A stretch of DNA of 64,000 nt from Tyzzerella sp. (GTDB taxonomy: Bacteria > Bacillota > Clostridia > Lachnospirales > Lachnospiraceae), in the NCBI GenBank assembly GCA_017410145.1, contig JAFQRJ010000030.1:1-64000 (forward strand), read 5' to 3'. Of this stretch, positions 54,144 to 63,915 are shown in pieces. A model generated the notes under the pieces. The model saw only the letters and a program-made list of their open reading frames with translations, made no database searches and was not told where the DNA came from. Each line of letters begins with the position of its first letter. The stretch's first letter is position 1. The translations under genes were made by a program, and so were the position numbers.

Positions 54144-54540
54144 CAATTGTTTCACCTTCTTTCTGCGGTTCAGTATGTTCCTCCTGTGCAAACATCCCCA
54201 TCATTGACATGGGGTCAAAATCCATATCAGATATATTCTGCATTTCCTGCATCATACTCATCATATTCATCATATTCTGCATCTGATCAAAAGATTCAAG
54301 GTCAGATGGAGATAAATAAGGTTTCAGTCCATCGAAAATATCTTCGGGAGATGAACTGCGTTGTCTCATATTTCGGAAAAAAGACAACGTGTGCTGAAAT
54401 TCCAGAAATTTCACATAGACAGCTATCATGCGCTGGCTTTGCGGAGGCATAAACGGAATTAACAACTTGATCATTTGTAAAGACTGCGTTGATATGTATT
54501 GATCGAAAGGTGTCATCATCTGAGAAAAATCATCCTTCAT
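54082..54540 (-). CDS. Conserved hypothetical protein with Met-rich C-terminal half, 152 aa
   Basis: A 152-aa soluble, mostly helical protein. The N-terminal part (LQMIKLLIPFMPPQSQRMIA, FLEFQHTLSFFRNM) is amphipathic. Residues about 85-117 are strikingly methionine-rich (QNMMNMMSMMQEMQ, PMSMMGMF), and the tail is acidic. No family or function is recognised. It overlaps the following 93-aa gene by 62 nt. The start is followed by a normal helix and preceded by GGAGGCAG on the minus strand. Confidence 0.7.
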   Translation of the reverse strand: MKDDFSQMMTPFDQYISTQSLQMIKLLIPFMPPQSQRMIAVYVKFLEFQHTLSFFRNMRQRSSSPEDIFDGLKPYLSPSDLESFDQMQNMMNMMSMMQEMQNISDMDFDPMSMMGMFAQEEHTEPQKEGETIDGLDEQSSTKRYGPDKIGAD

Positions 54541-54646
54541 ACTGCCTCCAAAAAAACTAACGTTGTGAAAATATATGAATTAGATTTGTGAAATATGAGT
54601 ATGTCTCTGCCCATTCCACAGAACTTTCGTGTGAAACAGAAACGCA

Positions 54647-54677
54647 AAAGGCCTCTGCCACAAGGACAGAGACCTTT
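54647..54677 (-). terminator. Probable terminator of the cysteine-rich protein gene
   Basis: AAAGGTCTCTG pairs with CAGAGGCCTTT with one mismatch when read on the minus strand. The T run is short (TTTT). Confidence 0.5.
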
Positions 54678-54715
54678 CGGTGAGATAGGGAACACCTAAC
54701 CTCTTTACTTACCAA

Positions 54716-54982
54716 TTAGCAGCACATATCGTCGCAGCCACATCCGCAGTTGTTTCCGCCTCTGTTGCCACCGAATCCGCCACAGCAGAACAACAAGATG
54801 ATAATCCATAAGCAGCTGTCATCGCCACATCCGCATCCGCCACGGTTTGAACCCCAAGAGTTACCGCCACAGCAGAAAAGAAGTAAGATGATCCAGATAC
54901 AAGAGTTGTTGCCAAATCCGCATCCACAGCTATTTGATCTTTCGTTTACGCATCCACAGTTTGTTGCATTTAAATCGCTCAT
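54716..54982 (-). CDS. Chorion-class high-cysteine (HCB13-like) small protein
   Basis: An 88-aa protein built from a twofold repeat. Each half has a Cys/Gly-rich stretch (NCGCVNERSNSCGCGFG; RGGCGCGDD), then SCIWIILLLFCCGG or SCLWIIILLFCCGG. It ends NNCGCGCDDMCC. Such proteins are annotated in Clostridia as 'chorion class high-cysteine HCB protein 13'. The two hydrophobic stretches are long enough to span a membrane. Related small proteins are often linked to spores or the cell surface, but that is inference here. ATG at 54982 is chosen because GGAGG is 9 nt upstream (3 nt for the ATG at 54988). Confidence 0.75.
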   Translation of the reverse strand: MSDLNATNCGCVNERSNSCGCGFGNNSCIWIILLLFCCGGNSWGSNRGGCGCGDDSCLWIIILLFCCGGFGGNRGGNNCGCGCDDMCC

Positions 54983-55112
54983 AATCATAAGCCTCCATGT
55001 GATTTATATTTACACTTCATCATATGTAAGGAGGCTTATCCATGTGAACAATTATTTTTAGCACGTAATAACACAAAACACATATCCTAATAAAAAAGGA
55101 ACCTATTAGTAT

Positions 55113-55955
55113 ATGAAGCGTGTTAAAAATTTAGTACATTGTCAATATAATCAAAAAAATCAGTTACTTGGAAAAGGAATTACGGTTGCCGTAATGGATA
55201 CAGGCATGGCGCTTCATCCACAGCTTAAAGCAAATGCAATGTTCTTTCGCGATTTTGTAAATGGCAGACAGGGATTTTATGACGACAATGGCCATGGAAC
55301 TCATGTATGCGGCATTATCGGAAGCGCACAAATAGGGATGGCACCACATTGCAAATTAATTGCATTAAAGGTGCTAGATGAAAATGGTGGTGGCGATATT
55401 GTCTGTAGCATGAAAGGGTTCCGCTGGATTTTGGAAAATCAGGAAAAGTATAATATCCGAATTGTAAATATATCGATGGGAATGAAACCAGGTGTCAATC
55501 TGTGGGGAGAGGAACGCATATTGCGAGCAGTGGAAATGCTTTGGGATATGGGACTCATCGTGGTTGCTGCAGCGGGAAACTTGGGTCCAAGCGAAGGGAG
55601 TATCACCATTCCGGGACTTAGCAAGAAGGTTATTACGGTTGGGACCGCTGACGTCATGAACTCGGGCAGAGGTTCCCTGCAAAAACAGATTTTAAAACCG
55701 GATTTGGTTGCCCCAGGCGCAAATATTGTTTCGTGCAATTCTAAATTTCAAGAAGGAAACTTATATGCTAAGAAAAGCGGAACCTCTATGGCAACGCCGG
55801 TTGTAAGCGGTGCGGTTGCACTTTTGCTTTCAAAAGAACCGAATCTGACCAATGAAGAGGTAAAAAAAAGATTAAAGAAAAGCTGTGACAATTTAAACAT
55901 GCCTGTGATAAGACAGGGGAGCGGTATTTTGAATGCGCAGAAACTATTGTCATAA
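55113..55955 (+). CDS. S8 family subtilisin-like serine peptidase (intracellular type)
   Basis: A 280-aa protease with the complete subtilisin triad: VAVMDTGMALHP (Asp), NGHGTHVCGII (His) and KSGTSMATPVVSGAVA (Ser), plus the oxyanion Asn in VAAAGNLGP. There is no signal peptide and only a short N-terminal extension, so it resembles intracellular subtilisins or AprX rather than exported ones. It is divergent from the cysteine-rich protein gene. A role in sporulation or protein turnover is likely but not shown. Confidence 0.9.
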   Translation: MKRVKNLVHCQYNQKNQLLGKGITVAVMDTGMALHPQLKANAMFFRDFVNGRQGFYDDNGHGTHVCGIIGSAQIGMAPHCKLIALKVLDENGGGDIVCSMKGFRWILENQEKYNIRIVNISMGMKPGVNLWGEERILRAVEMLWDMGLIVVAAAGNLGPSEGSITIPGLSKKVITVGTADVMNSGRGSLQKQILKPDLVAPGANIVSCNSKFQEGNLYAKKSGTSMATPVVSGAVALLLSKEPNLTNEEVKKRLKKSCDNLNMPVIRQGSGILNAQKLLS

Positions 55956-55957
55956 TT

Positions 55958-55999
55958 AAAAATTGCCACTAGAGAAATTATTTCTAGTGGCAATTTTTT
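55958..55999 (+). terminator. Terminator of the S8 peptidase gene
   Basis: AAAAATTGCCACTAGA (55958-55973) pairs with TCTAGTGGCAATTTTT (55983-55998), ending in a T run. Confidence 0.88.
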
Positions 56000-56194
56000 A
56001 CAAAAAAGGGATTAATATGGGCTTTTTTAATCGAAAACAATAAAAAATCACTATATAGACATAAAAAATAGCAAAACATTTTTATGATAATCTTGTAAGA
56101 TAATAAATAGATAATTAAAAAGTTTTTGTGCAATTTTACAATTTCTATTTGGAAAAAATAGGAAAATTTATTGGGAGGTGAAAATTTTACTGAT

Positions 56195-57136
56195 ATGAGC
56201 AAAAAAAATATTCAATCAAGTAAAAACACAATGCAATCAAAGATAAAAAAGTTTTTTAGCGGTCAAACGGGATTTTTATTTTTTATGTTGGCAATTCCTA
56301 TCATAAATTGGCTTGTGTTTTGGTTGTATGTGAATCTTAATTCGATATTATTAGCATTCCAAAGGGCATCTGGGGGATGGACCTTGGATAATTTTGTTCA
56401 TTTCTGGCAGAGTCTCACTATTGAAGGAAACGAAATGAATATATCGGTAAGAAACACATTTTTGTATTTTTCTTCAAACCTGCTGATTATTATGCCGATT
56501 GCTCTTATGATTAGCTACTTTCTATTCAAACGAATTAAAGGATATAAAGTATTCAGAATTATTTTTTATCTGCCATGTATTTTGTCTCCGGTAGTGCTGA
56601 CAACAGTCTTTAAGCAAACAATTAAGCCATGGGGGCCGGTTGGAGTTCTTGCTCAAGAATTGGGCTTTGATTATCCTGCGAGTGGATTGTTAGGTCAAGC
56701 GAGCACCGCAACATTAACCATTATTATTTATACTATCTTAGTTGGCTTTGGTAGTAACATGCTTATATTTAGTGGTGCAATGTCAAGAATACCTAACGAA
56801 GTACTAGAATCAGCAAAACTAGAAGGGTGCGGTCCATTCCGTGAGATTATTAGTATTATTTTGCCACTGATATGGCCGACAATTTCATCCGCCATTGTCT
56901 TGGCAATGACAGGATTGTTTACCGCTAGTGGACCTGTTCTGCTCCTGGTGGATGGGTTTAATGAAACTTCAACTATTTCTTATTGGATCTTTAATAAAGT
57001 AAACGGAAATGGATATGGTGGCGGTGGCCAATACAATTTGGTTTCTGCGGCTGGATTGTGTTTTACTGCTGTTGCGATTCCTGTAATTCTTTTTGTACGT
57101 TGGATTATGGACAAAGTAACAGATGCGGAATATTAA
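56195..57136 (+). CDS. ABC sugar transporter permease (MalF/UgpA type), second locus
   Basis: A 313-aa permease with six hydrophobic segments and the EAA loop ESAKLEGCGPFREI. The ATG at 56195 is preferred: the longer frame begins with a TTG that is part of the SD itself (GGGAGGTGA, 56173-56181). It is only distantly similar to the permease at 12724. No binding protein or ATPase precedes it; the 239 bp upstream hold the S8 terminator and AT-rich DNA without a clear promoter. Confidence 0.88.
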   Translation: MSKKNIQSSKNTMQSKIKKFFSGQTGFLFFMLAIPIINWLVFWLYVNLNSILLAFQRASGGWTLDNFVHFWQSLTIEGNEMNISVRNTFLYFSSNLLIIMPIALMISYFLFKRIKGYKVFRIIFYLPCILSPVVLTTVFKQTIKPWGPVGVLAQELGFDYPASGLLGQASTATLTIIIYTILVGFGSNMLIFSGAMSRIPNEVLESAKLEGCGPFREIISIILPLIWPTISSAIVLAMTGLFTASGPVLLLVDGFNETSTISYWIFNKVNGNGYGGGGQYNLVSAAGLCFTAVAIPVILFVRWIMDKVTDAEY

Positions 57137-57149
57137 AGGTGGTGATTGG

Positions 57150-58052
57150 ATGAGAATTAGAAAAAAAGAACCTGAAGATGTCGGGTTATTGTTTAAGCGT
57201 ACGAAACAAGAAAAATTGATTTTTGCTTTCTTTTTTCTACTTTTTGCTATTTATGCATGTGTTCTGATTTTTCCATTTATTTGGTTATTCTTATCCTCGC
57301 TGAAGGGTGGAATAGAATACGAATTGGATAATGCATTAAAACAAGCTTTTGCGTTGCCGGATGTTGCACAATTCAAAAACTATTTTGATGCTTATAGCAA
57401 ATTGCAATATGACGGAACAAATTTATGGGGTATGACATTTAACAGTATTTGGTATACTGCGGTGGTTACATTAGAAGGTGTGTTCTTTAGTTCAGTAACC
57501 GGATATTGTTTGTCAAAGTATAATTTCAAACTGAAAAATCTTATTTATACGATAGCTGTTTTTTCAATGACTATTCCAATTGTAGGTACGCTTGGAGCTA
57601 GTTTTAAGTTAGCTGCAGATTTACATATTTATGATAGTCCTTTGCAACCGATTCTATCGTGTGCCGGAGGTTTTGGTTTTAACTTTTTAATCATGTATGG
57701 ATTCTTTAAAAACATCTCATGGAACTATGCTGAAGCTGTTTTTGTGGACGGAGGAAGTCACTTCACTGCCTTTTTCAGAGTTATGTTGCCTTTGGCTAAA
57801 ACGCCTATGATGACCTTGGGAATTATGTCGGCGATAAATTGTTGGAATGATTATACATCTGTGATTTTGTTTTTGCCTAGTTACCCTACAATTGCTGCTG
57901 GACTTTATTACGTTGAGCGTGAATTAACCAGAGGGTATATGCCGATTTATTTCGCAGCATTATTTGTATCTATGTTGCCGATTATAATTATCTTTGCATG
58001 TTTTTCAGACAAGATTATGAAAAATTTCACCATGGGTGGACTTAAAGGATAA
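57150..58052 (+). CDS. ABC sugar transporter permease (MalG/UgpE type), second locus
   Basis: A 300-aa permease with six membrane helices and the EAA loop EAVFVDGGSHFTAFF. AAGGTGGTGA before 57150 fixes the start (an ATG at 57123 would overlap the previous gene). It pairs with the permease at 56195. The next gene is a giant secreted repeat protein, mirroring the first locus. The binding protein is probably beyond the window end. Confidence 0.88.
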   Translation: MRIRKKEPEDVGLLFKRTKQEKLIFAFFFLLFAIYACVLIFPFIWLFLSSLKGGIEYELDNALKQAFALPDVAQFKNYFDAYSKLQYDGTNLWGMTFNSIWYTAVVTLEGVFFSSVTGYCLSKYNFKLKNLIYTIAVFSMTIPIVGTLGASFKLAADLHIYDSPLQPILSCAGGFGFNFLIMYGFFKNISWNYAEAVFVDGGSHFTAFFRVMLPLAKTPMMTLGIMSAINCWNDYTSVILFLPSYPTIAAGLYYVERELTRGYMPIYFAALFVSMLPIIIIFACFSDKIMKNFTMGGLKG

Positions 58053-58085
58053 TAAAAAATAAAGTGAAAGAGAGGAAAAACAAAA

Positions 58086-61000
58086 ATGAAAAGAAACATG
58101 AAAAAAGTATTGGCGCTTCTGCTTGCAGTTGCAATGATTGCGACTACAGTTTCTGTGGATGGAATCCGGAGTGTGGAAGAAGCACAGGCAGCTGCAATTG
58201 GTATACAACCGGATGAAAGCTTTGACAAGATTACGTTTAGTGATTTTGGAAGTTTAGATGCGACTTATGCGAATGGTCAAACGGGAGAAGGACGAGCGAA
58301 GGGGAGAGATACACTTGACAAGACAGTGATTCGTGGAGAAGTTTATGTAGGAAGTGTCAGCAATAAATTGCAGTTCTTCTTAGGAAATAAGGATCACGCT
58401 TGGGGTGGATTAGCTGTGGAAATATTATCAGCCACAGACATGACTGTAGCTTGGGGCAACGGATATGGACTTTCATCAGATGTTGCAGGCGTCGATTTTG
58501 TTGGTGAAAAGTTCAATCTTATGATGAGCTTAGAATTGGTAAACAATGACAACGGTGGGGAACTGAATGATTTGAAAGTAGGAGTTTGGTTCAACGGAGT
58601 ATTGTATAACCAAGAATACTTTTATTTTAATAATGTCGGAGCGCAATTCGGTAATTACTTTTTGGTGTGGAGTCATGGGCAAGGAGATAGCATAACAATT
58701 GACTCTGTATATGAAAAACTAGATGAGAGTTTTGACAGGATTACGTTTGCGGATTTCAATATTCCAGATGGTACTTATGCAGATGGGGCAAACAAAGAAG
58801 GAACACCGAATGGAAGAGCGACACTTGACAAGACGGTAATTTGCGGAGATGTCTATGTGGAGAGCCTAAGCAACAAATTGCAGTTCTTCTTAGGAAATAA
58901 GGAACACGCATGGGGCGGATTAGCTGTGGAAATATTATCAGCCACAGACATGACTGTAGCTTGGGGCCAGGGATATGGACTTTCTTCAGATATAGCAGGT
59001 GTAGACTTTGTTGGTGAGAAGTTCAACCTTATGATGAGTTTAGAATTAGTTGACCATAATGATAGCGACGGGACACCAGATGATTTAAAGTTGGGTATGT
59101 GGTTCGAAGGAGTATTATATAACCAAGCGTACTTTTATTTTGATAATGTAAAAGACAATTTCGGTAATTACTTCTTGGTATGGAGTCACGGTTCTGGAGA
59201 TAGTATAACAATAGACTCTGTATATGAAAAACCGGATGAAAGTTATGAAAGAATTACGTTTGCGGATTTCAATATTCCAGATGGTACTTATGCAGATGGG
59301 GCAAACAAAGATGGAACGGCGAATGGAAGAGCGACACTTGACAAGACAATCATCTGTGGAGATGTTTATGTGGAGAGCCTAAGCAACAAATTACAGTTTT
59401 TCTGGGGTAATAAAGAACATGCTTGGGCTGGCGTAGCTGTGGAAATAATATCAGAAAACGAAATGAGAGTAGGCTGGTCACACACAGGCGTCACAAACTT
59501 CCTTGAATCAGATATTGCAGACGTAAAATTTGTTGGTGAAAAATTCAACCTTATGATGAGTGCAGAACTGGTAGATCATGATGATAGCGATGGGACACCA
59601 GATGATTTAAAAGTAGGAGTTTGGTTCAACGGAGTATTATATAACCAAGAATATTTTTATTTTGATAATGCAAAAGACAATTTCGGTAATTACTTCTTGG
59701 TATGGAGTCATGGTTCTGGAGATAGAATAACAATAAGTTCGAATCAACCAGATGAAACTTTTGACAAGATTACATATGGACATTTTGAGATTGCGGATGG
59801 TACTTATCCTTATAATCCAGGTGAACTTGCTGTACAGGGTAAAGTGAGTGAGAGAACAACGCTCGATAAGACGGTGCTTTACGGTGATATTCTTGTACAA
59901 GGTGGCGACAATAATGAAATCATCTGGGGTGGTGTTGGCCCATGGAATGGTCTTCGCATGAAACCGAGCTCAGATGGAACCATGGAAATGAAATGGATGA
60001 ATTCGCACGACAGGATTATTGGAGATGTCATCACACTTCAATCAAGTACTGCAGGTGTGGACTTCCATGGTCAGGAATATAGTCTCATGATGAGCGCAGA
60101 AGTCATTAACAATGATAAAGATGTAATTGCAGACGATTTGAAACTTGGACTTTGGTTTAATGGAAGACTTTATAATCAAGAGTATTTCATTCTCGAGGAT
60201 GTAGGAACCATTTTTGGAAATCATTTATCTGCATGGTGTCCGAGTGAAGGAGACTCGGTGACATTGGGCTCTGAGCAACCAGATGAAACCTTTGACAAGA
60301 TTACATTTGCTCATTTTGGAATTTTGGATGGAACATATTCTTATAATGGAGACCTTGTTGTAAAGGGAACTGCGCCAGGCAAAACAACACTTGATAAGAC
60401 AGTTATCAGTGGTGATATTCAAATGGAAGGTAACGATGACACGGAAATCATTTGGGGCGGTGTTGATACTGGTTGGAATGGCCTTCGTATGAAGCCAAAA
60501 TCTGACGGGACGATGGAAGTCAAATGGATGAACGCTAGTGATCAGGTGGTAGGAGAAATATATACACTTCAATCAAAAATCGCAGGTGTAGACTTCCTTG
60601 GTGAAAAATATAACCTTATGATGAGTGCGGAACAAATCAATGGTGGAAATGATGTAAAGATTGGCATCTGGTTCAATGGAGCACTTTATAATCAACGGTA
60701 TTTTGTTATTAGTAATGTAGGTACCATCTTTGGAAACTATTTCTCAGTATGGTGTGCGAGTGAAGGTAATAAGGTAACATTTGGTTCAGAGCAAGCGTTA
60801 TTGGAACAGCCGAATAAAGATTTTAAATGGATTACCTATTCATTATTTGGCGTAGACGATGGTAAGTATGAATATAACAATGGAAACATGTCAGTAGATG
60901 GTACTTATCGTAAAGCAGACACGTTGAATAAAACTGTTATTTGTGGAGACGTAGAGTTTTCGGGTACAAGTGGATTCCAATATATTATTGGTGGTACAGA

Positions 61001-63893
61001 TGAGCAGGATGTAGGTATCTGGAAAGGCATCAGCTTGAACGTAGATAGTGCTGACCAAATGAGAATTGTTTGGTGGCATGGAGAAAATTATATTGGTGTT
61101 GATACTCTATCATCCACTGTCGCAGGAGTGGATTTCATAGGTGACAGCTTTAATTTGATGACAAGCATTGAAGTTACGGATGCTGACGGGGATAGCGTAA
61201 ACGATGTGAAACTTGGCATTTGGTTTGACGGAATGTTATATAAACAAACCTATTATGTTATAAGTGGCGTAGGTGATTATTTAGGCGGAAGACTTGGAGT
61301 TTATGTACCTAATCAAGGTGATTATGTAGTACTGAATTCTATGGAGGAATATGCAGAGAGACCAAATTCCGAATTTGACAAAATCACATTCTCAGACTTT
61401 GGTTTAGCAACAGATGTTTGTGAAAGCACAGTCGAAGCAAGTGCTTCAAAATATGCAGACAAGAAGTTTGATAAAGTTGTATTCTCAGGAGATCTTCGAT
61501 TGTCGGATGCAGGTGACCATACAATCACATACGGTGGTACAAGCGGCGAGAATGGATTGAAACTGAGTATTACATCAGCAAGTGATGCTTCGCTAGTATG
61601 GGTTAATGGACAACAGCAACAAACCATCGGAAGCTTTACTGCTACAGAAGCAAGATTGTCTTCATTTATACATCAGGCATTCAATCTAAAAATTAGTACA
61701 GAACTGATTGACAATAATGGTGATGGAAACAAAAACGATATTAAAGTAGGTATTTGGTTTAATGATGTGCTTTGGGAAAATGGTGAAGAGAAATACACAA
61801 TCATTTCGGATTCATCAGATTCTCTCGGTAACTATATCAACATTAAAGTAGCAACAGGTACATCTGTATTAATCCGTAATGATGCAGAATATCAAGCAAA
61901 TCCTTACTACTATGAAGAAATCGCAGAATATCGTTCACCTAACGTTGCACCGGAAGCACCGGAAGGTTATGTGTTTGGTGGATGGTATGCGGATGCAGAG
62001 TACACGGAGTGGCTTGGCACAGAGATAGTAAGTGGTGATGCTTGGGCTAAATTCGTAGAAGAAGATGTTTTAACTGCGAAACCACAGATTAAGTTGACAA
62101 AAGATGCCGGGGGTAATGTTATTGTTCCGACAGATTCGACATCACTTCGTCTTGCAACGACAGTAGACGATTTGTTATATAGAAGAATTTCCTTCTATCT
62201 TTCAAAAGAAACAGCAATAGATAGCGATACTTATAATGAAAATGAATTTAATACAGCTACAACCGATGAAAATGGAAGAATGGTGTATGAAAAACTGTAT
62301 TACATTGGAGAGAACAAAGATACAACAGCAGGAACAGAAAGTTACAAACCGACTATCTTCTCATGGCAGTCAGATTACTTTAAGACATTTACATTGACAG
62401 GTATTCCGGCTAGTGATTACAAGTTAAACATCAAAGTAGTTCCATACTGGATTACAATGGACGGAACGGAAGTACGAGGAAAAGAGTTGATTACTTGTGT
62501 GGCTGATTATGTTCCGGGAATCAATACATCAGAGGCAGTTTCAATAGATTTTCTCGGAGAAAACACCATGCCGATTGCAGGCTACAACGGTCCGAACCGA
62601 GCAACACATGCAACGGACACCATGTTGTTCCCAGACACCGTTACTGATGAGTATTTCAAAATGGTTGCAGATGCAGGAGTGAATGTCATTATCGGTACAA
62701 ACCTAGATTATGCAGCAGACCCAGACATGGTGAAGGATGCATTGGCATTGGGTGAAAAATATGGTATTGGAATTTATGTAAAGGATAGTAGCATTTATAA
62801 CATGAAAACAGCAGATGCTGTAAGAGCCCAGATTTCAAACTATTCGAATTATGAATCGTTTGCCGGAATGTTCATTGTGGATGAGCCGGGAACAGAGAGT
62901 TTTCTAAAAAATACTGAGAATGGATATGCTCCTGACTATACATTGTTAGTGGGAATTTTAGAAGGTTTGGGTATCACATATTATGCAAACATGTATCCGA
63001 TTGTAGATGCAGACAAAGAATGGTGGGAAAATATATTTGGTGCACAAGGTATCAATGATACGGACAAAAATGCTTATAAAACATATATTAGCGAGTTCAA
63101 TAGTGCGCTGAATACGAAGGTGATGTCATATGATTATTATCCATTTGATGAGAAACGAAAGAATGATAGTGGTGAATATGATTTGAGTCTGTACTTCTGG
63201 AACATGGCAACTGTCCGTGAACAAGCTCAACTTCTTAACAAGCCATTCTGGGCATATGTGCAGGCCGGTTCACAGTGGAATGATGAACAAAACTATATGA
63301 CATCTACAACACCGTATTATCCGAGTGAGTCACAGTTTAACTGGAATCTAAACACTTCGCTTGCATTTGGTGCGCAGGGTATTCAGTATTTTCCACTTGT
63401 TCAAGTGAACTACTATGCATATGGCTCTGATGCAGCGCATTGGGATTTTGAGCGTAACGGTCTAATCGGTGCATGGGGCAACAAGACACAGTGGTATGAT
63501 TATGCACAAGATGCTAACGCACATATTGCAGCAATTGACAGTGTCCTGATGAATTCATATAGCGAACAAATTATTGCCAGTGGTAGTGCACAAAGTACTA
63601 CAAGTGGATTAACAGATGTGACAACAGATGCATCATACGGAGTATTGAAGACTGTATCTGGGGATGCTCTGGTTGGATACTTTGATTATTGTGGTAAGAC
63701 AGCTCTCTATGTTGTGAATTACCAGATGTTTGAAGGAGAAGCGACAACGACTCAGAATGTTACATTGTCATTTGATAGTGCACATAACATCACAAAGATT
63801 GAAAATGCAGAGACAACGAAAATAAGTGAAAATACAGATACTTTAACGCTGACTATGGAACCAGGAGAAGGTATTCTCCTCGTAATCGAGTAA
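58086..63893 (+). CDS. Giant secreted protein: seven beta repeats plus TIM-barrel-like domain
   Basis: A 1935-aa protein with signal peptide (1-36, ending AQAAA). Seven repeats of about 170-180 aa begin near bases 58224, 58731, 59244, 59758, 60291, 60822 and 61374. Each carries FDKITFSDF, a TLDKTVI-GD strand, VAGVDFVGEKFNLMMS, KVGVWFNGVLYNQ and FGNYF. They look like LamG or CBM beta sandwiches. A GWY repeat and the YWITMDGTEVRG domain (1290-1476) match the giant at 19474. The last 440 residues resemble a glycosidase TIM barrel (FIVDEPGTES, MSYDYYPFDEK, FWAYVQAGSQW) with a beta-rich C-terminal part. No cell-wall anchor. The family is not recognised; a glycan-cleaving role is inferred. Confidence 0.75.
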   Translation: MKRNMKKVLALLLAVAMIATTVSVDGIRSVEEAQAAAIGIQPDESFDKITFSDFGSLDATYANGQTGEGRAKGRDTLDKTVIRGEVYVGSVSNKLQFFLGNKDHAWGGLAVEILSATDMTVAWGNGYGLSSDVAGVDFVGEKFNLMMSLELVNNDNGGELNDLKVGVWFNGVLYNQEYFYFNNVGAQFGNYFLVWSHGQGDSITIDSVYEKLDESFDRITFADFNIPDGTYADGANKEGTPNGRATLDKTVICGDVYVESLSNKLQFFLGNKEHAWGGLAVEILSATDMTVAWGQGYGLSSDIAGVDFVGEKFNLMMSLELVDHNDSDGTPDDLKLGMWFEGVLYNQAYFYFDNVKDNFGNYFLVWSHGSGDSITIDSVYEKPDESYERITFADFNIPDGTYADGANKDGTANGRATLDKTIICGDVYVESLSNKLQFFWGNKEHAWAGVAVEIISENEMRVGWSHTGVTNFLESDIADVKFVGEKFNLMMSAELVDHDDSDGTPDDLKVGVWFNGVLYNQEYFYFDNAKDNFGNYFLVWSHGSGDRITISSNQPDETFDKITYGHFEIADGTYPYNPGELAVQGKVSERTTLDKTVLYGDILVQGGDNNEIIWGGVGPWNGLRMKPSSDGTMEMKWMNSHDRIIGDVITLQSSTAGVDFHGQEYSLMMSAEVINNDKDVIADDLKLGLWFNGRLYNQEYFILEDVGTIFGNHLSAWCPSEGDSVTLGSEQPDETFDKITFAHFGILDGTYSYNGDLVVKGTAPGKTTLDKTVISGDIQMEGNDDTEIIWGGVDTGWNGLRMKPKSDGTMEVKWMNASDQVVGEIYTLQSKIAGVDFLGEKYNLMMSAEQINGGNDVKIGIWFNGALYNQRYFVISNVGTIFGNYFSVWCASEGNKVTFGSEQALLEQPNKDFKWITYSLFGVDDGKYEYNNGNMSVDGTYRKADTLNKTVICGDVEFSGTSGFQYIIGGTDEQDVGIWKGISLNVDSADQMRIVWWHGENYIGVDTLSSTVAGVDFIGDSFNLMTSIEVTDADGDSVNDVKLGIWFDGMLYKQTYYVISGVGDYLGGRLGVYVPNQGDYVVLNSMEEYAERPNSEFDKITFSDFGLATDVCESTVEASASKYADKKFDKVVFSGDLRLSDAGDHTITYGGTSGENGLKLSITSASDASLVWVNGQQQQTIGSFTATEARLSSFIHQAFNLKISTELIDNNGDGNKNDIKVGIWFNDVLWENGEEKYTIISDSSDSLGNYINIKVATGTSVLIRNDAEYQANPYYYEEIAEYRSPNVAPEAPEGYVFGGWYADAEYTEWLGTEIVSGDAWAKFVEEDVLTAKPQIKLTKDAGGNVIVPTDSTSLRLATTVDDLLYRRISFYLSKETAIDSDTYNENEFNTATTDENGRMVYEKLYYIGENKDTTAGTESYKPTIFSWQSDYFKTFTLTGIPASDYKLNIKVVPYWITMDGTEVRGKELITCVADYVPGINTSEAVSIDFLGENTMPIAGYNGPNRATHATDTMLFPDTVTDEYFKMVADAGVNVIIGTNLDYAADPDMVKDALALGEKYGIGIYVKDSSIYNMKTADAVRAQISNYSNYESFAGMFIVDEPGTESFLKNTENGYAPDYTLLVGILEGLGITYYANMYPIVDADKEWWENIFGAQGINDTDKNAYKTYISEFNSALNTKVMSYDYYPFDEKRKNDSGEYDLSLYFWNMATVREQAQLLNKPFWAYVQAGSQWNDEQNYMTSTTPYYPSESQFNWNLNTSLAFGAQGIQYFPLVQVNYYAYGSDAAHWDFERNGLIGAWGNKTQWYDYAQDANAHIAAIDSVLMNSYSEQIIASGSAQSTTSGLTDVTTDASYGVLKTVSGDALVGYFDYCGKTALYVVNYQMFEGEATTTQNVTLSFDSAHNITKIENAETTKISENTDTLTLTMEPGEGILLVIE
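58224..59740 (+). repeat. Three near-identical in-frame DNA repeats (period about 510 bp)
   Basis: The string CAGTTCTTCTTAGGAAATAA occurs at 58371 and 58881 (offset 510), and its counterpart CAGTTTTTCTGGGGTAATAA at 59394 (offset 513). Long stretches around them are almost unchanged, showing recent duplication of the first modules of the gene at 58086, while modules 4-7 are more diverged. Confidence 0.8.
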
Positions 63894-63915
63894 TTCGGGA
63901 TTGGAGGGAGATAGC

